In this document: positions 31,406 to 41,885 of the stretch, piece after piece
How positions within the stretch are numbered: position 1 is the first letter of the stretch
Layout of the letters: the number at the start of each line of letters is the position of its first letter
Program-made: the position numbers and the translations under genes
Source of the DNA: Megamerina dolium
Taxonomy: Eukaryota; Arthropoda; Insecta; Diptera; Megamerinidae
Direction of reading: 5' to 3'
NCBI GenBank assembly: GCA_963854835.1
Contig: OY978526.1
Location: forward strand, 45,467,140 to 45,531,139
Length of the DNA stretch: 64,000 nt
Notes under the pieces: generated by a model
Told to the model about the DNA's origin: nothing
The model's input: only the letters and a program-made list of their open reading frames with translations
Database searches by the model: none

Positions 31406-34058
31406 ACGAACTGAAGTTATGTTTTTGGAATGCAAATTGGTTAAGCCAACATAAAAATGAACTGGAAGTATTTCTCCATAAAAATCAAGTTGATGTAATG
31501 CTTATTTCAGAAACTCACTTCACAAAATTTAATAATTTTTCAATAAATGGGTTTACGCTTTATGATACCAAACATCCTGAAAATAAGGCAAGAGGAGGGA
31601 CAGCTATCCTCATCAAAAATAGAATAAAACATTATGCATTAGAAGAATATTGCAAAGAATATATTCATTCCACCTCTATTTGTATAGAAACAAGTACCCA
31701 AAAATTAACAATATCTTCTGTTTACTGTCCTCCTAGACATAATATTACAGAATCACAATTTTCTGAATTTTTTGCAACTTTAGGGCATACGTTTATCGCG
31801 GCGGGAGACTATAACGCCAAGCACACTTATTGGGGTTCCAGGCTTATATCTCCAAAAGGTAGACGTCTTTTCTCCACAATATCAAGCAACGGATATGATG
31901 CCATATCTACCGGCCAACCTACTTACTGGCCTTCGGATTCTAGAAAAGTACCCGATCTTATTTACTTTGCAGTAACTAAAAGTCTAAAAAGAACCCATTT
32001 AAAGGCATGGCCATCCTTTGAACTTTCATCTGATCATTCTCCATCGTTCATTTTACTAAATGTTTTAGTTAGTTTCAGGGAATCAAGCCAGTATCTTACA
32101 AACAAATTCACTAATTGGCTAAATTATAAAAAATATATTAGTACTCACATTGGCCTTAAAATACCTCTTAAGACAGTAAAGCAAGTCGACAGTGCAGTTG
32201 AAAATTTCACCAAGTTGGCTCATAGCTGATAAAATTGCAACACCTCAACATAAATTCCAAGATTATAAAAAGCATACAAATGCCGATATTGAGGAATTAA
32301 TTAAAATTAAAAGGAAAGCCAGGAGAGAATGGCAGCAGCATAGATCACCAAACCTAAAACAAAAATTGGCAAACTGCACTAAAACACTTAAAAGAATCTT
32401 AAAAGAAGCCGAAGAGAGACGTTTAAATGTATATATTAGTAATCTTGCTGCAACAAAAGATACAGATTATTCTTTGTGGAAAGCAGTCAAAGGTGTAAAG
32501 TTTCCGATAATAAGAGAGGCTCCAATACGAATGCCAGATAGATCATGGGCAAGAAGCGATCAAGATAAAGCAGAAGCATTTGCAAATCACTTAGAAAGCG
32601 TTTTCAAACCAAATGAATCTACAAGAGATGGAGGATTACCAATCATGACCAATAACAGCTCTACTACCTTAGTGAGATTTTCTTTAAAGGAACTTAACAA
32701 GATCATAAATGAACTAAACGTCAAAAAAGCTGCAGGGTATGATAAAATAAGTGCCAAAATAATCGCCTAGCTACCTCAAATTGCAGTAAAACAGCTGTTA
32801 CACATAATGAATGCTATACCACGCCTTTGTTATTTCCCCTCAGCATGGAAAATTTCCCAAATAATTATGATTGCAAAAACTGGAAAAGATTCAACTAATG
32901 TATCGTCGTACAGGCCTATTAGCCAGCTGCCTATTCTATCCAAAGTGTTTGAAAAACTATTAATGTTGAAGATACAGCCAATTGTTGAAGCAAATAACAT
33001 TATACCGTTGCATCAATTTGGGTTCAGAGCAAAACATGGTACAGTAGAACAAGTTCACAGAATAGTATCTAACATTACAAAAGCGTTCGAAGCAAAGCAG
33101 TACTGCTCAGCAGTATTTCTGGACGTCGCACAAGCTTTTGATAAGGTTTGGCATGATGGCCTACTTCACAAAATCGGTTGTCTCTTTCCTGATAACATTT
33201 GCAAAATATTAAAGAGCTATCTGTTGAATAGGAAATTTATGGTTAAACAAAGATCGTATCTAACTCAAACACGTACGATAATGGCTGGGGTTCCGCAAGG
33301 AAGCGTCTTAGGTCCCTTTTTATATCTAATCTACACTTCAGATATACCAACAAATGGCAATCTTTTCACATCAACTTTTGCAGACGATACAGCAATCTTG
33401 AGCCGCGATGATAATCCCAGTAAAGCGTCAGAAAAACTGCAAAGTCACTTAAAAAGAGTACAACACTGGCTGGAGACATGGCGTATTAGAATCAACGAAT
33501 CAAAATGCGTCCATATGACTTTCACGTTGAATAGAAAAACATGCCCTCAACTACAAATTAATGGTAAAAAAATACCACAAAAAAAACGAAGTGACCTATC
33601 TAGGCTTTCATCTCGATAGAAGGCTAACCTGGAAGAAGCACATTGAAACAAAGCAATCGCATGCTAAATTAAAAGCAGCCAAACTTCATTGGTTGATTGG
33701 ACACGCCTCGAAATTGTCACTTCATAATAAAATGCTTATATTCAAGTCCACCATTAAACCAATTTGGAGCTACGGCATTCAGCTTTGGGGCACTTCTTCA
33801 AACTCTAATATTGAGAAAATTCAACGTGTTCAATCTAAAATCCTTAGACGTCTTTGCCGAGCTCCTTGGTACATCAGTAACACAAATATACACAAGGACC
33901 TACAGATTGACTCTATTAAAATAGACATAGGGAAACATTGCCAACGTTACTCTGAACGACTAAGTAATCATCCTAATACTCTAGCGAGAGAGCTCCTTAA
34001 GCTTAGATATATTAAAAGACTAAAAAGAAAAAATGTTTTAAATATATTTTTCACATAA
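31402..34058 (+). pseudogene. Jockey ORF2 with two frameshifts and one stop, copy B
   Basis: Endonuclease 31402-32229, linker to a TAG at 32768-32770, RT 32807-33619 and C-terminal domain 33561-34058. Motifs and lesions are as in 20206-22862. Confidence 0.88.
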
Positions 34059-34244
34059 TCTCTCATTACTATTATATATGTCCTTCATGAAATCACATGT
34101 TATATTTGTTTGCTTTAAGTTATTTGAATGATTCTACACATTGGTGTAGAATCAACAAAATATATTTTTTTAGTATATAAGATTTGTATAATTATTGTTA
34201 GTTTCGTAAGAAAGATACAATAAATAGAAGAAAATGAAAAAAAA

Positions 34245-34350
34245 AAAGTGGAAATTAAAGAAAAAGATGGATATTCGAGTAAACTTTTTATATATAAATC
34301 TACATATGCAGGGTATAATTTGGTCGGCCCCAGCCGACTGTAAGGAGATT
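34245..34350 (+). mobile_element. Helentron-like element, terminal segment with hairpin (copy B)
   Basis: TGCAGGGTATAAT followed by hairpin GTCGGCCCCAGCCGAC (34323-34338) and 'tgtaaggagatt' in a T-run. It abuts the inner inverted-repeat arm. Confidence 0.75.
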
Positions 34351-34355
34351 TTTTT

Positions 34356-34667
34356 ATTACACAAATATTTTAATTGAAGAGATATGCAGTTACAATACTA
34401 AATATGAAACGCTAATCAATTTTACTATTACAATTCACAATAACTTTCGAATGTTTCGAATAAGAATAATTTTCTGTTACACCGTCCTACAAAATCACAC
34501 GACCCTTAGCGATAAGTCGATTTCAAAATAATGTTGACGTGCTACAGCAAATCGGCAAAATATGTATTTTTTTGTATATTTTCAAATTCTTTTGGATTTT
34601 CATCAATTAAGCTTTAAATTGTGACCCAAAGTTCAATTTTTTCGTTTCAGCGAAGAAATTAATTAGT
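34356..34667 (+). repeat. Left inverted-repeat arm, inner part (copy B)
   Basis: The reverse complement lies at 35537-35850 (about 98% by eye; for example 'gcgataag' against 'gcgctaag'). With the outer part at 12375-12490 the arm totals about 428 bp. Spacer to the right arm: about 870 bp, containing a jockey 3' fragment. Confidence 0.82.
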
Positions 34668-35280
34668 ATGAAAGTCAATGAATCAAAGAGCGTACATGTA
34701 ACCTTCACGCTAAGGCTAGATACATGTCCCCCACTTAAAATAAATGGCCAATCAGTTTCACAATGTTCCTCAACAAAGTACTTGGGTATTCACCTCGACA
34801 GAAGGCTGACCTGGAAAAATCACATAGAGGCAAAGAAAACTCAGATCAAGCTTAAAATTAATCAGTTATGGTGGCTGTTACACAAAAGCTCAAAGTTGAA
34901 TCTCGAATACAAAGTGCTATTATATAAAGCAATCCTGAAGCCAATCTGGACTTATGGTATTCAGTTTTGGAGCACCGCATCTCCTTCAAATATCGAAAAA
35001 TTGCAGCGAATACAATCCAAGTGTCTGCGAATTATTGTAAACGCGCACAATCATCCGAATCCCCTTGCTAGGCAATTGTTGCTGAGAACGCGGCATCGAC
35101 GATTAAAAAGAAAAGACACACTGAATATGCTGTGAAATTTCTAAACCTCGAGACTCAACAAATTGTGATGGAACATAGGGAATATCACATAATTTTAGTT
35201 AGGTTGTAAGATTTGAATACTTATTGTGAGTTTCTAAGTATATTAGAAAGATTCAATAAATTCTTAGTATTAAAAAAAAA
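34665..35280 (+). pseudogene. Jockey ORF2 C-terminus and 3' UTR fragment between the inverted-repeat arms
   Basis: The open frame 34668-35135 (155 codons) matches the C-terminal region of the 39-42 kb jockey: VHVTFTLRLDTCPP, LGIHLDRRLTWKNHIE, KPIWTYGIQFW, NIEKLQRIQSKCLRIIVNA, then HPNPLARQLL and RRLKRKDTLNML. Compared with that copy, 33 residues after IVNA are missing in frame (99 bp). The 3' UTR has 'ttcaataaatt' and an A-run at 35271-35279. No endonuclease or RT core, so not functional. Confidence 0.85.
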
Positions 35281-35499
35281 TATATATGCGGATATTTTAT
35301 ATTCAACGTCCTTTAAATAAAGGCATCCCAAGGTATTTAAATGCAAATTTTATATAATTTAAGTGAGTACAAGAAGGTTTAAATATGATATTTCATCTAT
35401 TATCGCTACATCTGTTTGTTAAATGCTGTGCTGCAAAATGGGCTCTCAGATTAAGGGAGACCAAAATGGCCGATTTCCACATTTTCTCATTGACTTTTC
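35281..35499. other. Unannotated spacer between jockey fragment and right arm
   Basis: Nothing recognised. A short jockey-like stretch 'gattcattgacttttatac' at 35506-35524, in inverted orientation, abuts the right arm and mirrors the jockey start beside the left arm. Confidence 0.4.
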
Positions 35500-35536
35500 A
35501 TTTTGATTCATTGACTTTTATACGCCATAATGACTT

Positions 35537-35966
35537 ACTAATTAATTTCTTCGCTGAAACGAAAAAATTGAACTTTGGGTAACAATTTAAAGCTTAATTG
35601 ATGAAAATCCAAAAGAATTTGAAAATATAAAAAAATATACATATTTTGCCGATTTGCTGTAGCACGTCAACATTATTTTGAAATCGACTTAGCGCTAAGG
35701 GTCGTGTGATTTTGTAGGACGGTGTAACAGAAAATTATTCTTATTCGAAACATTCGAAAGTTATTGTGAATTGTAATAGTAAAATTGATTAGCGTTGCAT
35801 ATTTAGTATTGTAACTGCATATCTCTTCAATTAAAATATTTGTGTAATAAAAAAAGATATTAAAAAGATATTAAAATATAGAGGTTTAAATATGCCAAGT
35901 TTTCGCTGCAAATTTTAGAATATGTTGTGATATTTTGTAAAACAGGATCGCTTGTTAGATTTGAAG
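35537..35966 (-). repeat. Right inverted-repeat arm (uninterrupted)
   Basis: Contiguous reverse complement of the left arm's inner (34356-34667) and outer (12375-12490) parts. The T7 tract between them (A-run at 35851-35857) is the empty site of the Helentron insertion on the left. No open frame; outer boundary 'gatttgaag' at 35966. Confidence 0.85.
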
Positions 35967-36028
35967 AGTGAACATGAAAATACGCTATCGAATGCCGGCG
36001 CTTCTTTGTTATAACGATTGCTGGCTGC

Positions 36029-36460
36029 TGGCGTATGCTGACGATATTGACATAATCGGTATCAACTCGCGAGCAGTCAGTGCAGCGTTCTCTGAATTGG
36101 AATGAGAGTCACGTTGAATGGGTCTTAGGGTGAACGAGGGCAAGACGAAGTACCTAGTGTCTACAAACAAAGAGTCCCGGCATCTTGGACAACACGTCGC
36201 TGTGGACAATTACACTTTCGAGGTGGTGAAGGACTTCTTTATCTTAGAACCAGCATCAACAACTGTAATGACGTCAGCCTGGAAGTCGTGCGTAGGATAA
36301 CTCTTGCTAAAAGGTTTTAGTTTGGGCTGAGTAAGCAATTAAGTAGTCGAGCCCTCTCTCGAAGATCGAAAATCACACTCTACAATCACACTCTACAAGT
36401 CTGTCATCATGCTTGTCCTAACATATGGCGCAGAAGCCTGGACAATTTCCACCACAGATT
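36029..36460 (+). pseudogene. RTE-like LINE fragment (RT motif onward)
   Basis: Degenerate match to 15300-15710 of the full-length RTE: LAYADDIDIIGINSRAVSAAFSELE, then GLRVNEGKTKYLVSTNKESR, LGQHVAVDNYTFEVV, and ALSRR and TYGAEAWTISTT pieces. It has stops, a small duplication ('tctacaatcacactctacaa') and frameshifts. No tail. Older than the other copies. Confidence 0.82.
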
Positions 36461-36540
36461 TTTTTGTAGAGTAAACAATCAATACTGTACCTCTTTCTAA
36501 ATTAATATTTTAAAATAATTTATAATACAAAAATATTTTT

Positions 36541-39086
36541 CTATCTTATAAATGATGATGCAAATCTTTTTAGTCTATGTGTTGTTCTTGTGTTGCTTTT
36601 TAGTTCACTCGCGAGTACATTTGGATGATGCTCTAGTTGTTTTATGTAACTTCGGTTATATTTAAGTATTTCTTCTTGAACTGTTGGCATTTTTATATCA
36701 TGATGTATCCTATCGTTTGTGACGTACCATGGTGCGTTTGTTATCATCCGTAACACTTGTGAGTTGCGACCAATTAACCACTGCAATTTTGTTAACTTTA
36801 TACCTAGCTGTTTTCTTTTTGTAATAATATGTGAGCCAAGTGAGCCTTCTGTCCAGATGGAGCCCAATATATTTGGCGCTATCTACCTGAGGTAAGTATT
36901 GACTGTTAAGTGTCACGGGTGGACAATTTTCTCTACGTGTTGTATATGTCACCTGAACTGATTCGGAAGTGTTCACCTTCATCTTCCATTTATTCAACCA
37001 TATTTTGTATATTATTTAATGTTTTGGCAAGCCAAGCATAGCTTGCCAAAACAACAGTATCATCAGCGAACGTTGCGATAGTGGTATTCTCTGCTTTTGG
37101 CAAGTCAGCAGTGAATAGAGTGTAGAAAACCGGACCTAGTACGCTAACCTGCGGTACACTGGAGCTTATTTCGAATATTGGCGTATGTTTGATCATAAAA
37201 TTCCTTCGCGTCAAATATGATTTAAGAATTTCATAATAATGGTTTGGAAGAGTATTTTCAGTTTGTATAGCAAGCCATTGCCGAACTATCAAAGGCTTGC
37301 GTTATATCTATCCAGCTGTGCAGTATTGCTTATTATCGATAGCAGTATTAACACTCTGTAAACTGTTTGTACTTGTTCTACCGTTGAGTTATATTCCCTG
37401 GAAGGAATTGACTTACATGATCTTTAAATGTTGACTAATTTTTTATCTTATTATGCAGGTTTGGAAGTTCAGTCTTTAGCTGAGTTTTATAGTTTAGTGT
37501 TATTAAAATTGGGGAGTGATCTGAGGAATTATCAAAGGATGAGGTTGCATTCACTTGACTGGGATGAATTTCTTTCAATACAGCAAAATCGATAAAGTCT
37601 GTCAATTTATTTTTATCTGATATATTGCTCCGTAAAGTTCTTTGCCCTGGGCGGTGGGTAAATTCGACCCCTTTTGTATGCTTTGTTGTATGCTTTGCAT
37701 TGTAGTCACCTACTGCAATGTTCGAAAAAAGGCTTCAAACTCATTTTTCTTAATACAGCATGAAGGGGGCAGTATATTGAAGCGACATAAGTGGGACTAT
37801 TAGGTTAGGTTAGGTTAGGGGGCTGCCCTCTCTCTGAGAGGACACACTTAGGTCAGAAAGGCCTATTGTGATACCACCGAGCTTCTCTTCCAATACTGTT
37901 GTGCGTGTTAAATTTGGACAGCATTAGAAGGGACCTACTTATATTAGTCGGTTCCGAACGGCAGAACCCTTGTGACATCACTTTGACTTAGTTTTGTCAC
38001 AGAGCTCTTTTAAGAAGCATTTTTGGCAAATTGTTACTGCCGGAAAAATTGTCAATTCTTGCGGGCAGGTGGGTACCATTCGAAAGAAAAATCTTTTCGA
38101 TATCAAATTTAGTCATGCTTCAGCCGGGGATTGAACCCACAACCTACAGATCAGAAGGCCAACACACTAATTACTGAGCTAAAGTACCCACTTTCGGACC
38201 ATTAAAACAGTTTATTTTAATAGATCTGCTTTGTATATTGTTTTTTTTTTTGGAAATGGTTATTAATTGTATGTTGGATATTGTTTTTAATTATAATTGC
38301 TGTACCTCATCGGGCAGTTCCAGCTGGATGGATTGTGGTGTCAATTTTGTAATTCTTTATGGTGATGCCATTCTCTGTCAAGAACGATTTTACTTCATAA
38401 CTGTGTTCCACTTTGCAAGTCGAAGTGGCTTCATTTGGTCAGTTTTGTTACGACTGTTGTTAAGAGGCTAAGCATTGTCCCCATTTGTTCCATAAGTATT
38501 TTCAAAATGGTTTTCAACTCAATCATTTCATTCGTTGTATTATTAGGGACTGTATTTGGACAGTTATTGGGGCTGTTATTGTAGGATGGCATTTATCTTA
38601 TATATTTCTGAATTATTAGTATTCTGTTTCAGATTTACACAGAATAGTGAGAGGGGTTTCTTTGTTAATCGTTCTTTAATATTACTTACATTTACTACTT
38701 CATTACCAAGTGATTTTATTTCATTTCCTACGTCTTCTATTGGTGTTGAGTAATGACAACATTAAAACATTTCTCACTTTTGAGTTTGTATGTGTGAAAT
38801 TCTGTGTGCTTTTCAGTCAGGGCCTTTGCAATAAATGAACATAATTCCTCTGTCTTTGTTTGAACTCTAACTTCTTCTCTGTTAAGTATTTTGATTTGAT
38901 AACCATCGATTGTAATTTTATTAAGTAGATCCCTTAAGGGTTGAATATTTGCTACGTATGTAGATTGGTGGAGGATTCGGAATTAAGTTACTTATTGTTG
39001 GAGTTATGTTATCTGTTTGCTCATCTTGAACGAGTAGGGCAAATCTATTTGAATTATTTTCCTTCTGCGAACCGAGCCAATAATCT
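36541..39086 (-). pseudogene. Decayed jockey-clade LINE, gag to RT
   Basis: The minus strand, read across frames, shows gag from 39086 (NRFALLVQDEQTDNI, NLIPNPPPIYIR, FHTYKLKSEKCFNVV, LTKKPLSLFCVNL), a gag end near 38500, and an ORF2 start at MKPLRLAKWN with HPAGTAR and AIIIKNNIQH. A SINE interrupts at 37796-38190. The endonuclease end follows (IYCP, DNSSDHSPILI). The RT is at 36990-37292 (PQVSVLGPVFYTLFTADLP, TFADDTVVLA) and the C-terminal domain at 36541-36960 (LGLHLDRRLTW, APWYVTN). Many stops. Its gag N-terminus continues at 42663-42990, beyond the young jockey. Confidence 0.8.
37796..38190 (-). repeat. tRNA-derived SINE, copy 3 (longest 3' end, (CCTAA)n tail)
   Basis: Minus strand from 38190: head 'tttagctcagtaattagtg' (box A), 'ttggccttctgatctg', 'aggttgtgggttcaatcccc' (box B), 'ggctgaagcatga'. 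The shared body follows (GCCGTTCGGAACCG, 'aatgctgtccaaattt', 'gcacaacagtattgg'), then a longer 3' region than the other copies: 'ggcctttctgacctaagtg', 'tcagagagagggcagccccc' and four CCTAA units at 37801-37820. Inserted in the endonuclease region of the decayed jockey. The best guide to the SINE's full length (about 390 bp). Confidence 0.85.
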
Positions 39087-39257
39087 ATTATTTTCGATTT
39101 TTTTTTTTTTTTTTTTTGTTAGCTTATTTTTTTTTTATTGAATCTTTCTTAAATACAAGAAACTAACAATAAGTATCCAAATCTTACAAACTAAATAAAA
39201 CTATGTGATATCCCCTACGTTCCATCACAATTTGGTGAGTCGCGAGATGTAGCAATT

Positions 39258-41885
39258 TTACAGCATATTCAGTGTGTCTTTTCTTTTTAATCGACGATGC
39301 CCCTTGCTCAGCAACAATTGCCTAGCAAGGGGATTCGGAATATTGTGTAATTTTTGAATGTAGCTTCTGCAGGACATTGCAACTTCCTCAGAAATTGTGG
39401 ATACATTTAAATCTCGATGGATGTTAACGTTCCTCATATACCAAGGCGCGTTTACAATAATTCGCAGACACTTGGATTGTATTCGCTGCAATTTTTCGAT
39501 ATTTGAGGGAGGTGCGGTGCCCCAAAACTGAATACCATAAGTCCAGATTGGTTTCAGGATTGCTTTATATAATAGCACTTTGTATTCAAGATTCAACTTT
39601 GATCTTTTGTGTAACAGCCACCATAACTGATTCATTTTAAGCTTGATCTGAGTTTTCTTTGCCTCTATGTGATTTTTCCATGTCAGCCTTCTGTCGAGGT
39701 GAATACCCAAGTATTTTGTTGAGGAACATTGTGGAACTGATTGGCCATTAATTTTAAGTGGGGGACATGTATCTAGCCTTAGCGTGAAGGTTACATGTAC
39801 GCTCTTTGATTCATTGACTTTTATACGCCATTTTGCTAGCCAGATTTCGAGAGAATCGACATGAGTCTGCAGGAGTTTAGTAGCTTCTATGGGGTTAGAG
39901 CGAGAGCACAATATTGCCGTATCATCAGCAAAGGTCGATATGAATGTATAGTTATTGTTGGGCATATCTGAAGTGTATAAGAGATACAGTAAGGGACCCA
40001 AAACGCTTCCCTGAGGAACGCCAGCGTGAATATCCAATGGATTTGTTGTGTAATCCTTGTGATGTACGAGAAATTGTCTTCTCCTGAGGTAGCTACTAAG
40101 CAATGAGGAGACATTTGCAGGCAGTAATAGTTTGAGTTTGTAAATAAGGCCATCGTGCCATACTTTATCGAAAGCTTGAGTGATATCAAGAAAGACAGCT
40201 GAGCAATACTTTTTTTCTTCAAAAGTGTTCCTTATCAGAGTTACAATGCGGTGGACTTGTTCTATTGTGCCGTGCTGTTTTCTAAATCCAAACTGATGTT
40301 GAGGAATCAGTTGGTTGAGATTAATAAATGGAGTTATATTCATGACAAGTAGCTTTTCGAATACTTTAGAAAGTAGAGGCAGGAGGCTGATAGGTCTGTA
40401 CGATGCAACTTTTGTAGGGTCTTTTCCTGGTTTTGCTATCATAATAATTTTTGAAGTTTTCCAGCATTTGGGATAGTGTTTAATACGAAGGATAGCATTG
40501 AAAATGTGCATCAGATGAATTACTGAAGCCGGAGGTAGCTCTTTTATCATTTTACCGGTAATTTTATCTGGACCAGGTGATTTTTTTGCTTTGAATATGT
40601 CCTTTTTTTTAATTTTGAGCGTTATTGAGCAAGGTTGAGAAGTTAATATTGGTAATGAGGACTGTGAAGAGGGTGGATTGGGTGTAAACACACTTTTTAG
40701 GTGGTTTGCAAAAGCCAAACCCTTCTCACAGTTGCTTCTAGCCCAATTACCGTCACTCAAACGGATGGGGGAATCAGTGAGAATTGGCCGATTTGATTTT
40801 TTTGCTGATTTCCACAAAGAGTAGTCTGACGCTTCACCAGGTGTTAATTTGGCTATGTGCTCTTCTAACTCTTTGTTGTTTTTATTTTTTAAGGCTTGCT
40901 TTAACTTTCGAGTGCAGTGCTGTAGCTGTGTTTTCAGATTCGGTGATCTGAATTCTTGCCATTGTCTTCGGAGTCTTCCTTTTTGTCTTACTAGCAATTC
41001 AATATCGGCTGGTGTGTATGGGCTATAGTTTGATTGCTTGCATACCTTTGTGCAGGTGGCTGAGCTGAGAGCTAATGAGAGCAGCTGGTTGAATTTTTCG
41101 AGTGCTGAGTCTACATCGTGTCCATTTCTTAATACAGTACTCAGAGGAAGATGGGAATTTATATATTTCTTGAATTTTAACCAGTCTATTTTCTTTCTAA
41201 CGCAATTGCTTTGGGGGCTTGGTGATTTTATAGATATTACCGTGGGTGAGTGGTCAGATGATAGATCATAATTACACTCTGTGGAGATATTTTCCATCTG
41301 CAAACCTTTGGCGACTCCAAAGTCTATGAGATCGGGTATTTTCCTCTTGTCCGTCGGCCAATATGTCGGTTGACCATTTGAAATAACATCGTAGCCGTGG
41401 TTAGTGATGATTGAACATAGTCTTCTGCCTTTTGGAGTTATTAAGCTGGAGCCCCAGTGAGTGTGTTTGGCGTTGAAATCGCCAGCAACCAAGAATTTGC
41501 TACCAAGAGTTGAGAAAAATTCTTTATATTGCTGCTCGGTAATACTGTATCTTGGGGGACAGTATATCGCAGATATTACTAGCTTAGAGATATATTCTTC
41601 CAGACATATAGATGTTGCTTGCAAGTAGACGCTACTAAAATCTTCAAGAACATGATGTTTTATTCTGCTTTTTATCAATATGGCAGTTCCTCCGCGTGCC
41701 TTACCATGCGGATGATTTGTGGTGTACAGTTTGTAATATGGTATTTGGTAGCAATTTTTGTCAGTGAAATGGGTCTCAGATATCATCATTATGTCGATTT
41801 GGCTGGATTCAAGGAATTGAATTAGCTCCAAACGGTGCTGGCTTAAGCCGTTGGCGTTCCAGTGGCATATCTTGAGACAACTCAT
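39258..41885 (-). CDS. Jockey ORF2 polyprotein: endonuclease and reverse transcriptase, intact
   Basis: 875 codons without lesions. An EEP-type endonuclease occupies residues 1-225: CHWNANGLSQ (7-16), MISETHF (34-40), ARGGTAILI (63-71), AGDFNAKHTHWG (134-145), LSSDHSPT (208-215). The linker runs to about 430. The RT includes SYRPISLLPLLSKVFEKLL (495-513), HQFGFRKQHGT (530-540), VFLDITQAFDKVW (564-576; catalytic Asp in LDITQAFD), AGVPQGSVLGP (621-631) and FADDTAIL (652-659). The C-terminal domain has LGIHLDRRLTW and APWYMRNVNIH. The start ATG overlaps the gag stop as ATGA (41882-41885), suggesting termination-reinitiation. It could be enzymatically active, but the element has lost its 5' promoter region. 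Confidence 0.95.
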   Translation of the reverse strand: MSCLKICHWNANGLSQHRLELIQFLESSQIDIMMISETHFTDKNCYQIPYYKLYTTNHPHGKARGGTAILIKSRIKHHVLEDFSSVYLQATSICLEEYISKLVISAIYCPPRYSITEQQYKEFFSTLGSKFLVAGDFNAKHTHWGSSLITPKGRRLCSIITNHGYDVISNGQPTYWPTDKRKIPDLIDFGVAKGLQMENISTECNYDLSSDHSPTVISIKSPSPQSNCVRKKIDWLKFKKYINSHLPLSTVLRNGHDVDSALEKFNQLLSLALSSATCTKVCKQSNYSPYTPADIELLVRQKGRLRRQWQEFRSPNLKTQLQHCTRKLKQALKNKNNKELEEHIAKLTPGEASDYSLWKSAKKSNRPILTDSPIRLSDGNWARSNCEKGLAFANHLKSVFTPNPPSSQSSLPILTSQPCSITLKIKKKDIFKAKKSPGPDKITGKMIKELPPASVIHLMHIFNAILRIKHYPKCWKTSKIIMIAKPGKDPTKVASYRPISLLPLLSKVFEKLLVMNITPFINLNQLIPQHQFGFRKQHGTIEQVHRIVTLIRNTFEEKKYCSAVFLDITQAFDKVWHDGLIYKLKLLLPANVSSLLSSYLRRRQFLVHHKDYTTNPLDIHAGVPQGSVLGPLLYLLYTSDMPNNNYTFISTFADDTAILCSRSNPIEATKLLQTHVDSLEIWLAKWRIKVNESKSVHVTFTLRLDTCPPLKINGQSVPQCSSTKYLGIHLDRRLTWKNHIEAKKTQIKLKMNQLWWLLHKRSKLNLEYKVLLYKAILKPIWTYGIQFWGTAPPSNIEKLQRIQSKCLRIIVNAPWYMRNVNIHRDLNVSTISEEVAMSCRSYIQKLHNIPNPLARQLLLSKGHRRLKRKDTLNML

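Larger units (their letters stand above)
28898..34244 (+). mobile_element. Jockey LINE with nested insertions, copy B
   Basis: Same organisation as 17702-23048: leader, ORF1 interrupted by a DD41D mariner and a truncated RTE, damaged ORF2, 3' UTR and poly(A). It contains the same frameshifts and stop as copy A. Confidence 0.82.
23802..34997 (+). repeat. Tandem duplication unit B (11,196 bp)
   Basis: Direct repeat of 12606-23801. No substitution or length difference was seen in the coding frames or in the GTCY microsatellite (51 bp in both). It continues uninterrupted into the undamaged jockey 3' fragment, so the right-hand junction is the original sequence and the A/B boundary at 23802-23806 is the novel joint. 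Confidence 0.95.

Noticed and set aside
37801..37820. Telomeric TTAGG array
   Set aside because: Only four units, located at the 3' end of a SINE inside a decayed LINE; better explained as a retroelement tail.
38238..38753. Plus-strand frames of 65-77 codons
   Set aside because: Antisense to the gag and endonuclease regions of the decayed jockey at 36541-39086.
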